The notes below the pieces were generated by a model. It made no database searches. It saw nothing but the letters and a program-made list of their open reading frames with translations, and was not told where the DNA came from. Shown here one piece after another: positions 6,257 to 12,883 of a stretch of DNA of 16,815 bases (the first letter of the stretch is position 1; each line of letters starts with the position of its first letter). Position numbers and translations under genes: made by a program. The stretch comes from Clostridiales bacterium (GTDB lineage Bacteria; Bacillota; Clostridia; Oscillospirales; Butyricicoccaceae): assembly GCA_019420045.1 (NCBI GenBank), contig JAHZHY010000246.1, positions 3,366 to 20,180 of the forward strand, given 5' to 3'.

Positions 6257-7138
6257 ATGTTTTATTTGCTTTTGGCGGTGTGTGCCAGTGCCTCCATCGC
6301 CCTTTTGTTCAAAGTGGCTGCCCGGGTGGGGGCCAGCGGCAGTGTCATCACCACCGTCAATTATCTGACGGCGGCTGTGTGCTCCGGGGCCATGGTGCTG
6401 TTTCAAGGTCCGGACTTTTTTCTGCCCGATCTGTCTGCCTTCTGGGGCTCCCTGGGAGGAAAGACCCCGGAGGGCAGCATGGCTCTGGCCATCTGGCTGG
6501 GATGCTTCACCGGCGGACTGTATCTGATCAGCTTTGTTTCTTATCAACGGGCCATCCACCAAAATGGTGCTTCCCTTGCGGGAATGTTCAGCAAGCTGGG
6601 CATCCTGCTGCCCATGCTGGTGTCGGTGGTGGCCTGGAAGGAATACCCCACTCCCATGAAATGGGTGGGCATTCTGCTGGCTCTGGGCTCCATTGTGCTG
6701 GTCAACCTGGGGGGCGAGCGAAAGGGCGGCGGCATGCTATGGCTGCTGCTCACCTTCCTCTTTTCCGGGCTGGCCGAGTTCATGACCAAGATCTATGAGC
6801 ACTATGGCCTTTCTGATTACCAAAACCACTTCCTCCTGGTGATCTTCCTGGTGGCACTTCTGCTCAGCCTGCGGACGCTGGTGAAAAAACGGCCTCATTG
6901 GGACAAATTTTCCGCTTTGCTGGGAGTGTGCATCGGCGTGCCCAATCTGCTCTCTCCCTTCTTTTTGCTGAGAGCTCTAGCCCAGCTGCCTGCCGCCGTG
7001 GTGTTCCCGGTGTACAGCGCCGGTTCGGTGGCGGTGATTCTGCTGGGCAGCTTCCTGTTCTTCCAGGAAAAGCTGGGGAAAAAGGAACGGGCCGCCGCGC
7101 TTTTGACCCTGTGCGCCATGGTGCTCATCAACCTGTAA
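6257..7138 (+). CDS. EamA/DMT superfamily transporter
   Basis: A 293-residue, ten-helix membrane protein with two EamA-like five-helix halves joined near residues 150-160. Short charged loops such as GGERKGGG and KKRPHW separate helices. The last helices, with the VFPVYSAGSVAVILLGSFLF stretch and the FQEKLGKKERAA loop, are typical of drug/metabolite transporters. Family members export amino acids, nucleotides, drugs or carry sugars; the substrate cannot be inferred here. The ATG at 6257 has a G-rich site (6249-6252) only 4 nt upstream, a little close. It lies 21 nt after the CcdA-TlpA gene with no terminator between, so the two are probably co-transcribed. No clear terminator follows; the next promoter begins 10 nt after its stop. 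Confidence 0.92.
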   Translation: MFYLLLAVCASASIALLFKVAARVGASGSVITTVNYLTAAVCSGAMVLFQGPDFFLPDLSAFWGSLGGKTPEGSMALAIWLGCFTGGLYLISFVSYQRAIHQNGASLAGMFSKLGILLPMLVSVVAWKEYPTPMKWVGILLALGSIVLVNLGGERKGGGMLWLLLTFLFSGLAEFMTKIYEHYGLSDYQNHFLLVIFLVALLLSLRTLVKKRPHWDKFSALLGVCIGVPNLLSPFFLLRALAQLPAAVVFPVYSAGSVAVILLGSFLFFQEKLGKKERAAALLTLCAMVLINL

Positions 7139-7148
7139 CGGCGGCTTC

Positions 7149-7177
7149 TTGCTGAAAGAAAAAAAATCCGGTATACT
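7149..7177 (+). promoter_or_regulatory. Sigma-A promoter of the helicase operon
   Basis: TTGCTG (7149-7154) and TATACT (7172-7177) are separated by the ideal 17 nt, with an A-rich spacer. Transcription would begin near 7184, giving an 80-90-nt leader that contains the hairpin at 7201-7229. Confidence 0.75.
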
Positions 7178-7200
7178 ATATCATAGAAGGCTGAAACACT

Positions 7201-7229
7201 GCCCCCTTTTCCCATGCGGAAAAGGGGGC
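7201..7229 (+). promoter_or_regulatory. Stable leader hairpin ahead of the RNA helicase gene
   Basis: GCCCCCTTTTCC (7201-7212) pairs perfectly with 7218-7229 around a 5-nt loop. No T-tract follows, so it is not an ordinary terminator. It lies between the promoter and the coding region of an RNA helicase, and its 3' arm holds the only G-rich ribosome-binding-like sequence near the TTG at 7234. It could regulate translation or stabilise the mRNA 5' end; this role is inferred. Confidence 0.6.
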
Positions 7230-7269
7230 ATCATTGAAAAATATCAAAAGAAAGATTGGTAAGAAAGAG

Positions 7270-8643
7270 ATGGAATTCAAAGAATTTGACCTGGCGCCGG
7301 AAATCCTCCAGGCTATAGAGGAAAAGGGTTATGAGGCCCCCACTCCCATCCAGCAGCAGGCCATTCCTGCCCTGCTCTCCGGCGAAGATCTTCTGGGCTG
7401 TGCCCAGACGGGTACCGGCAAAACCGCCGCTTTTGCCCTGCCCATTCTGCAAAAGCTCTTTGCCAGCTGGGACTATAAGCACCAGATCCGGGCGGTGATC
7501 CTCACCCCCACCCGGGAGCTGGCCTTGCAGATTTACGAAAACTTCCTGGACTACGGCAAGCATCTTCCTCTGAAGTGCTGCGTCATCTTCGGCGGCGTGT
7601 CCCAAAATCCCCAGACCCAGCAGTTGAAAGAAGGGGTGGATGTGCTCATTGCTACCCCGGGACGGCTGCTGGATCTGATGGGTCAGGGCTTCATTTCCCT
7701 GAAACACACGGAATACTATGTGCTGGATGAAGCCGATCGGATGCTGGACATGGGCTTTTTGCCCGATGTGCGCCGCATCACCGGCAAGCTGCCCCAGAAC
7801 CGGCAGACCATGCTGTTTTCTGCCACCATGCCTCCGGAGATCGCCCGGCTGGCTCAAAAATTGCTCCACAACCCTGTGGAAATCAATGTCTCCCCGGTGT
7901 CCCGGCCGGTGGAACTGATCGCCCAGCGGGTCTATCTGGTGGACAAGGGCAACAAATCCAAACTGCTGGCCCATCTGATCCACACCACGCCCATTCCCCA
8001 GGCTCTGGTGTTTGTGCGCACCAAGCACGGGGCCGACCGGGTGGTGCGCCATCTGAACCGGGAGGGCATCACCGCCCAGGCCATCCACGGGGACAAGACC
8101 CAGAACAACCGGCAACGGGCGCTGCAAAATTTCAAAGACTGGAAAATCCAGGTTCTGGTGGCCACCGACATCGCCGCCCGGGGCATTGACATTGAGGAAA
8201 TGCCCTATGTGATCAACTACGATATGCCCTCGGAACCGGAGACCTATGTGCACCGCATCGGCCGTACCGGCCGGGCCGGAGCATCAGGCACCGCCATCTC
8301 CTTCTGCGATGAGGAGGAAAAGGCCATTTTGCGGGATGTGGAAATGGTCATTGACAAATTGTTGGACATCGACTACGACAATCCTTACCCTCTGGGGAGC
8401 TATGTGCCCGACCCCAATCAGCCCAAAAACCCGCCCCGGTCCCGGAAAAAGGGCAGCGGCGTCACTCCCAAAGCCCCTCGCCGGAGCAAAAAAGAGGAAA
8501 AGCCCGCCCCGGCTGTGGAGCAGACTTCCTCCCAGGCCGAGAAAAAGCCGGAAGGGGAACAATCCCAAGCACCCAAACGCCGCCGCAGAAGAAGACGGAG
8601 AAAGCCCTCTTCTGCATCTTCCACCCCCAACCAGGAATCGTAA
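7270..8643 (+). CDS. DEAD-box ATP-dependent RNA helicase
   Basis: A 457-residue protein with the full DEAD-box set: Q motif (PTPIQ), motif I AQTGTGKT (45-52), Ia PTREL, Ib TPGR, motif II DEAD (153-156), III SAT (184-186), V ATDIAARGID and VI HRIGRTGR (328-335). It unwinds short RNA duplexes in ribosome assembly or mRNA turnover. The ~70-residue tail is Lys/Arg/Ser/Pro-rich, with a run of eight arginines, and probably binds RNA non-specifically, as in RhlE/CshA-type helicases. The ATG at 7270 gives the canonical family N-terminus, and the 36 nt before it are AT-rich unlike the coding region. An in-frame TTG at 7234 (adding 12 basic residues) has a GGGGG stretch 5 nt upstream and cannot be excluded. 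The GNAT gene begins 1 nt after the stop, so the three genes form an operon. Confidence 0.96.
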   Translation: MEFKEFDLAPEILQAIEEKGYEAPTPIQQQAIPALLSGEDLLGCAQTGTGKTAAFALPILQKLFASWDYKHQIRAVILTPTRELALQIYENFLDYGKHLPLKCCVIFGGVSQNPQTQQLKEGVDVLIATPGRLLDLMGQGFISLKHTEYYVLDEADRMLDMGFLPDVRRITGKLPQNRQTMLFSATMPPEIARLAQKLLHNPVEINVSPVSRPVELIAQRVYLVDKGNKSKLLAHLIHTTPIPQALVFVRTKHGADRVVRHLNREGITAQAIHGDKTQNNRQRALQNFKDWKIQVLVATDIAARGIDIEEMPYVINYDMPSEPETYVHRIGRTGRAGASGTAISFCDEEEKAILRDVEMVIDKLLDIDYDNPYPLGSYVPDPNQPKNPPRSRKKGSGVTPKAPRRSKKEEKPAPAVEQTSSQAEKKPEGEQSQAPKRRRRRRRRKPSSASSTPNQES

Positions 8644-8644
8644 C

Positions 8645-9181
8645 ATGGGGATCATCACCCTCCCACGCCTGACCCTGCGGCCCTTTCGCCGCACCGACGG
8701 GCAGGAGCTTTGGCAGCTGCTGACCCAGGAGGCGGTGGCCCGGGAGTGGGGAAGGGCAGAAAGCCTGGAAGAATGCATCCATCTCAGCCTGCTGTGGGAA
8801 AAGGCCGAGGATATCTGGGCCTGCTGCCTGGGAAACCAGGAAGGCCCTGTGATGGGTAAACTGCGCCTTTCTCCCCTTCCCGAGCGGGGCAAAGGGGTGC
8901 GGGAGCTGAGCTATGCCTTTCACCCCGCCCATTGGGGCCATGGTTATGCCCTGGAAAGCTGCCAGGGACTGCTTCAGTATGGGTTTGCAGAGCAGCAAAT
9001 GAAGAAGGCCGTGGCTTTCTGCGGCTTTTCCAACGAACCCAGTATCGCTCTTTTGGAAAAGCTGGGCATGAGACGGCAAAAAGAGCCCCGCCCGGGGCTT
9101 TTTCTTCGGGAAGGACAATGGCAGGCGGGCTGGGAATACACCCTTTCCCGCTGCCAATTTGAAAGGAGATGGAAACCATGA
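8645..9181 (+). CDS. GNAT family N-acetyltransferase (RimJ/RimL-like)
   Basis: A 178-residue acetyltransferase. The N-terminus (TLPRLTLRPFRRTDGQELW) is the common start of RimJ/RimL-type GNAT proteins. HPAHWGHGYALE (about residues 97-108) is the acetyl-CoA pyrophosphate loop, and NEPSIALLEKLGM (about 136-148) is the late conserved helix. Such enzymes acetylate N-termini of ribosomal proteins, small amines or antibiotics; the substrate is unknown. ATG 8645 is chosen because AGGA (8633-8636) lies 8 nt upstream and the frame before it runs antiparallel to helicase coding sense without a binding site. It starts 1 nt after the helicase stop and its own stop overlaps the next ATG (ATGA), so it is translationally coupled on both sides. 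Confidence 0.9.
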   Translation: MGIITLPRLTLRPFRRTDGQELWQLLTQEAVAREWGRAESLEECIHLSLLWEKAEDIWACCLGNQEGPVMGKLRLSPLPERGKGVRELSYAFHPAHWGHGYALESCQGLLQYGFAEQQMKKAVAFCGFSNEPSIALLEKLGMRRQKEPRPGLFLREGQWQAGWEYTLSRCQFERRWKP

Positions 9182-9909
9182 AAACCGCCCTTATCACCGG
9201 CGGCAGCCGGGGCATTGGCCGGGCCTGCGTGCTGGCCTTTGCCCAGGCTGGCTGGCAGGTGGCCTGGTGCTACCGGAAAGAAAAGGAGCAATCCCTGGCC
9301 CTGGAACAGGAACTGAAAAACCGGGGGCTTTCCGGTCTGGGTTTTGCCGCCGATGTGGCCGACTCCCAGCAGGTGGATGCCCTGTTTTCCCAAATAGAAC
9401 AGGCTTTGGGGCCGGTGGATGCCCTGGTGTGCAACGCCGGGGTGGCCTATCAGGGTCTTTTGAGCGATATGACTGACGAGGACTGGCGGCGGGTGATGGG
9501 AGTCGACCTGGATGGGGTGTTTTACTGCTGCCGCCGGGCCATTCCCTCCATGGTCCGCCGGCAAAAAGGCAGCATCCTCACCATCTCCTCCATGTGGGGC
9601 CTGACAGGGGGCAGCTGCGAGGCGGCCTATTCGGCTGCCAAAGCGGGAGTGATCGGCCTGACAAAGGCCCTGGCCAAAGAGCTGGGCCCCTCCGGAGTAC
9701 GGGTCAACTGCATCGCCCCAGGGGTGATCCACACCCAGATGAACGGCAACCTGACCCAGGAGGACCGGCAGATCCTGGCTGACGAGACGCCTCTCTGCCG
9801 CCTGGGGACACCGGAGGAAGTGGCGGGGGCCGCCTTGTTTCTTTCCCAGGAGGATGCCAGCTTCATCACCGGCCAGGTGCTGGCGGTGGACGGCGGCATC
9901 GCCATATAA
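9178..9909 (+). CDS. SDR family reductase, FabG-like; probably EF-P 5-aminopentanone reductase type
   Basis: A 243-residue classical short-chain dehydrogenase. It shows the NADP-binding TGGSRGIG, NAGV, and catalytic S138, Y151 and K155, the same numbering as E. coli FabG. It ends in the ITGQVLAVDGG motif common to FabG-like enzymes. The active-site stretch SSMWGLTGGSCEAAYSAAK resembles, from my memory of the family, the SSxWGxxGASCEVxYS signature of Bacillus YmfI, which reduces the 5-aminopentanone modification on EF-P, rather than fatty-acid FabG. No fab genes are adjacent, while helicase neighbours fit a translation role. ATG 9178 is chosen because AAGGAG (9163-9168) lies 9 nt upstream; the in-frame ATG at 9169 touches that site. 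A terminator follows 10 nt after the stop. SDR call is certain; the substrate call is moderate. Confidence 0.9.
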   Translation: MKTALITGGSRGIGRACVLAFAQAGWQVAWCYRKEKEQSLALEQELKNRGLSGLGFAADVADSQQVDALFSQIEQALGPVDALVCNAGVAYQGLLSDMTDEDWRRVMGVDLDGVFYCCRRAIPSMVRRQKGSILTISSMWGLTGGSCEAAYSAAKAGVIGLTKALAKELGPSGVRVNCIAPGVIHTQMNGNLTQEDRQILADETPLCRLGTPEEVAGAALFLSQEDASFITGQVLAVDGGIAI

Positions 9910-9919
9910 TAAAGCACTT

Positions 9920-9956
9920 TCAAAAAGGCTCTCCCCAAAAGGGAGGCCTTTTTTGA
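9920..9956 (+). terminator. Rho-independent terminator of the helicase-GNAT-SDR operon
   Basis: CAAAAAGGC plus CTCCC (9921-9935) pair with GGGAG plus GCCTTTTT (9941-9953), with a single bulged T and a CAAAA loop. A run of six T closes it. It ends the operon upstream of spoIIE. Confidence 0.85.
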
Positions 9957-10007
9957 AGAAAGAAACAGGTGCAGCAGCACTCTGCAACACTGGGCCAACG
10001 CCCCTTT

Positions 10008-10041
10008 TTCAACCTTTTCCGCAAAGAAAAGCCGGTATAAT
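10008..10041 (+). promoter_or_regulatory. Candidate Spo0A-activated promoter of spoIIE
   Basis: TATAAT at 10036-10041 lies 22 nt after TTCAAC (10008-10013). Bacillus spoIIE and spoIIG promoters are known for unusually long spacers of 21-22 nt and Spo0A~P sites over the -35. Here TTTTTCAACC (10005-10014) is close to the inverted 0A box TTTTTCGACA. No TTGACA-like element lies at 17 nt. The start site would be near 10048. Confidence 0.55.
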
Positions 10042-10074
10042 GGGAGCAAAACCGGAAAAAGCGGAGGGATGGAC

Positions 10075-12408
10075 ATGGAAAAACGAAAACGGGCGGAAAG
10101 AGCTCTTCCTCTAGGGGACAAGCTGCGCCGGTGGGGTGCAGACCCCCGGCTGCGATGGGCAGTGTGCCAAGGGATTTTAGCCGGGGGAGGATATATTTTT
10201 ACATCGGCGGCCTTGTTCGGTCAGGCCCATCCCTTTGCCCTGGCCTTCGGCGCTGCATTCTGCGGCGGAAAATGGGGGTTCGGCGCAGTATTGGGGGCCT
10301 TTGCAGGATATGCTCTTACCTTGGGCAGCAATGGTCTTCACTACTGCGCCTCCCTTTTGGTGTGCGCCGCCTGTGCCCTGGTCTTTTCCAGCACCGGCTC
10401 CGACGGCCTGCGCCCTCTGATGCCTTTGTGCACGGCCTTTACCCTTTTATGTACCGGCAGCGCCCTGCTCATGACTCACTTTACCCCCGAGGGCCTGGCC
10501 CTTCTTCTGGGGGAGGCCGGAGTGTGCGGCGCCATGGTTTATTTATACAGCCTTGCGGCCCGGCCTTCCTCTTCTCCCGGAAAGGGACAAGCCCTGCTGC
10601 TGGCCGGGCAGGGAGCACTGCTGCTTTCTTTTCTTTTGGCTTTGGAACCCTGGCGGATATTTCACATCCTCTCCCCAGCCAGGGCCATCGGCCTGCTGGC
10701 TGTGATGACAGCGGCCTACTGTTCCCCTGGAGCCGGAGGCGCCGGGGCGGGAGTAGCCTTTGGAGCGGCCTTCGACCTTTCCGGCGGCATGGAGCTGCAC
10801 TTTACTGGCCTGTATGGAGTGGCCGGGCTGATTGGCGGACTGTGCCGGAAACGGGGCCGGTTGGGCTTTGGCGTGGCCTTTGTGCTGGCCCATTGTGCCG
10901 CCACTCTGTGGGCCATCCGCTCTCCCCAGGCGGCCTCCGGGCTTTATGAATGTTTTTGTGCCTCGGTGTTTTTCCTGGTGCTTCCCGAAGGGCTGCTGGC
11001 CCGGGTAAAAAGCGCCTTGGGCGATGGCGCAGCCCAGGCCTTCGCCCCAGCGGGGCCGGGACAGATGGGAAAATACGCCCAACAAAGGCTGCGCCAGGCC
11101 TCCCGGGCCTTGGAAGCCCTGGCCCTCAGCCTTACCGATGTGCCGGTGAAAAACCAGGAGGACATCACCCAGGTGTTCCGCCGCAGCGCCGACAAGGTCT
11201 GTCGGTTTTGTCCAGTGCGGGAAGCCTGCTGGGACAAGGAATATGTGTCCACCATGGGAGTGATGAACGATGTGACCCAGGCCTTGCGAAAAAAGGGCAA
11301 AATCGAAGCAGAAGATTTTCCCGCCTATTTTGCCGCCAGGTGTCTGGAAATCCACCGGTTTGCCCAGGCGGTGAGCCTGGAATACGCCGCTCTGCTCCGC
11401 CGCCGAGGCGAGCTGGCCCGCCAGGGAGAAAATCGCAAACTGTTGCGTCGGCAATATGAAGGAGTGGGAGGACTGCTGCGGGACATGGGCACCACTTTGC
11501 TGGAGGGGCCGGAATACTATCCTGCTTTGGAAAACCGGGCCAAAAGCGTGGCAGAAGCCTATTTCCGCCGGCCTGCGGTGGCCCTCTACACAAACCAAGG
11601 GCGGATGCGCTGCGAAGTGCGGGTATCTTCCTCGGAAGATCTACCCGAAGACAGCGACGCTTTTGTCCGCAGCCTCTCCCTGGCCCTGGGCCGGGATTTT
11701 TGCCCGCCGGAGCCGGTGGAGGAGGACAAAGGCACCCTGGTGCGGTGTGTGGAGCGGGAGCAGTTTTCCGTTTCCGTGGTGGCAGCCCAGCGTAAAAAAG
11801 AAGGGGAGACGGTAAACGGCGACCAATACATGGATCTTTCCACCGACGATGGCCGCCACCTGACCATGCTGGCCGACGGCATGGGCTCGGGAGAAGGAGC
11901 CGCCCAGGTGAGCCTTGAGACGCTGTCTCTCCTTTCCCGATTTGCCCAGGCGGGATGCTCTCTGTGGGAAAGCGCCCGGGCGGTAACCCCTGTGCTCTCG
12001 GCCCGGCTGGAAGAGAGGGGATTTGTCACCCTGGATCTGCTGGAAATCGATCTGTATTCCGGCCGGGGTGCTGTGACCAAATACGGCGCCGCTCCCACCT
12101 GGCTCCTCTCCGGCGGCAGGGCCCGGAAGTTTTCTTCCCGGGCTTTGCCCGCCGGTCTGGAAGGGGGAGAAAGTCCGCCGGAGCCGGAATATTTCCAGCT
12201 GAAAGACACCTGCACCATCGTCATGCTCAGCGATGGCGCCGCCGAGCGTATCGACGGCCAATGGCTTTTGGATGCTTATCGCCGCCTGCCCTCCCCCCAG
12301 GCCCTGGCCCAGGAAGCCATCCAAGCCGCAGGGCAGGGAGAGCGCCCCCTGGATGACCGGACAGTGCTGGTGGTTTCCATCCGGCGCATCCCCAAAGAGC
12401 CGGTATAA
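10075..12408 (+). CDS. spoIIE: Stage II sporulation protein E (SpoIIE), membrane PP2C-type serine phosphatase
   Basis: A 777-residue protein of normal SpoIIE length. The first ~300 residues hold about ten hydrophobic segments. A regulatory middle follows with the cysteine cluster CRFCPVREACW (about residues 380-390). The C-terminal PPM/PP2C phosphatase domain (about 560-775) has metal-binding GDQYM (D583), ADGMGSGE (D601), SDGAAE (D720) and DDRTVLVV (D761). SpoIIE localises to the polar septum and dephosphorylates the anti-anti-sigma SpoIIAA, releasing sigma-F in the forespore, so the organism should sporulate. ATG 10075 is chosen because GGAGG (10063-10067) lies 7 nt upstream; the ATG at 10069 directly abuts it. 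The third hydrophobic position in SDGAAE replaces the commoner SDGV. A small membrane protein gene follows 59 nt later, without a terminator between. Confidence 0.95.
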   Translation: MEKRKRAERALPLGDKLRRWGADPRLRWAVCQGILAGGGYIFTSAALFGQAHPFALAFGAAFCGGKWGFGAVLGAFAGYALTLGSNGLHYCASLLVCAACALVFSSTGSDGLRPLMPLCTAFTLLCTGSALLMTHFTPEGLALLLGEAGVCGAMVYLYSLAARPSSSPGKGQALLLAGQGALLLSFLLALEPWRIFHILSPARAIGLLAVMTAAYCSPGAGGAGAGVAFGAAFDLSGGMELHFTGLYGVAGLIGGLCRKRGRLGFGVAFVLAHCAATLWAIRSPQAASGLYECFCASVFFLVLPEGLLARVKSALGDGAAQAFAPAGPGQMGKYAQQRLRQASRALEALALSLTDVPVKNQEDITQVFRRSADKVCRFCPVREACWDKEYVSTMGVMNDVTQALRKKGKIEAEDFPAYFAARCLEIHRFAQAVSLEYAALLRRRGELARQGENRKLLRRQYEGVGGLLRDMGTTLLEGPEYYPALENRAKSVAEAYFRRPAVALYTNQGRMRCEVRVSSSEDLPEDSDAFVRSLSLALGRDFCPPEPVEEDKGTLVRCVEREQFSVSVVAAQRKKEGETVNGDQYMDLSTDDGRHLTMLADGMGSGEGAAQVSLETLSLLSRFAQAGCSLWESARAVTPVLSARLEERGFVTLDLLEIDLYSGRGAVTKYGAAPTWLLSGGRARKFSSRALPAGLEGGESPPEPEYFQLKDTCTIVMLSDGAAERIDGQWLLDAYRRLPSPQALAQEAIQAAGQGERPLDDRTVLVVSIRRIPKEPV

Positions 12409-12467
12409 AGGCCAAAAAACCGGGCCACACTAAGGGCAGACGCCATGGCGTAAAGGAGGAATGACAG

Positions 12468-12722
12468 ATGGTGAAAGGCGCGGCCAAGCGGGCGGTGATC
12501 GTCCGCCCTGCCGATACACAGCATTTCGAACAGGCGATCTTCATTGTGGCCGAAAACGAAAAGGGTGGCATGACCCAGGGACAGCTTTTGCAGGAGGCCC
12601 AGAGGCTCACCGGCTGCTATGCCCCCGCCCAGAAACTCCAGCGGATCAAAACGCCTCTGGCCTTTGCCAGCGGTATGGTGGCAGCCGGTGGACTGTGGCT
12701 CATCAGCGCTCTATTTTTTTGA
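12468..12722 (+). CDS. Small conserved-looking protein with C-terminal membrane helix, unknown function
   Basis: An 84-residue protein I cannot name with certainty. ATG 12468 has an excellent AAAGGAGGA site (12452-12460) 8 nt upstream, strongly supporting translation. Residues 5-30 (KRAVIVRPADTQHFEQAIF) look like a beta-strand and helix unit. I recall similar 'R-x-VIVV-x-SPD-x-x-x-FEQAIF' small proteins in Clostridia, without known function. Residues 63-84 are a hydrophobic segment with almost nothing after it, so the protein should be tail-anchored with its N-terminal part in the cytoplasm. It lies between spoIIE and a strong terminator, probably in the same transcript, which hints at but does not prove a sporulation link. 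Confidence 0.8.
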   Translation: MVKGAAKRAVIVRPADTQHFEQAIFIVAENEKGGMTQGQLLQEAQRLTGCYAPAQKLQRIKTPLAFASGMVAAGGLWLISALFF

Positions 12723-12757
12723 AAAATGGGAACAATGGATGGTTTTGGCCGTCTGGG

Positions 12758-12793
12758 TCCCGGAGGGAACATTTCCCTCCGGGATTTTTTATT
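12758..12793 (+). terminator. Rho-independent terminator of the spoIIE unit
   Basis: A perfect 12-bp stem (TCCCGGAGGGAA, 12758-12769, with 12773-12784), a 3-nt loop and a run of six T at 12785-12790. It is one of the strongest terminators in the window. Confidence 0.94.
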
Positions 12794-12820
12794 GTTTTGG
12801 GGAAAATCTGTGAATTCCAT

Positions 12821-12849
12821 TTGCACTTTTCCGGAAGATTGAATACAAT
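12821..12849 (+). promoter_or_regulatory. Sigma-A promoter of the CapA-dus-sigma-anti-sigma operon
   Basis: TTGCAC (12821-12826) and TACAAT (12844-12849) are spaced by 17 nt. Transcription would start near 12856, about 28 nt before the CapA ATG and upstream of its AAGGAG site. It is a housekeeping-type promoter, not an ECF type. Confidence 0.82.
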
Positions 12850-12883
12850 AGAAGAAGAAAAACCATCGAAAAAAGGAGAAAAG

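Noticed and set aside
7201..7229. Leader hairpin as a terminator of the EamA gene
   Set aside because: No T-tract follows on either strand, and a good promoter lies between the EamA stop and the hairpin.
8246..8644. In-frame extension upstream of the GNAT gene inside the helicase
   Set aside because: It is an overlapping frame of the helicase C-terminus with basic/proline-rich nonsense; the GNAT domain begins exactly at ATG 8645.
9178..9909. Firm fabG assignment for the SDR gene
   Set aside because: The catalytic residues fit, but there are no fatty-acid genes nearby and the active-site stretch is closer to the YmfI type, so no gene symbol was given.
12461..12883. In-frame extension upstream of the CapA lipoprotein gene
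   Set aside because: It would run across a strong terminator and the promoter at 12821, and would bury the signal peptide; ATG 12884 with AAGGAG and the lipobox is clearly the start.
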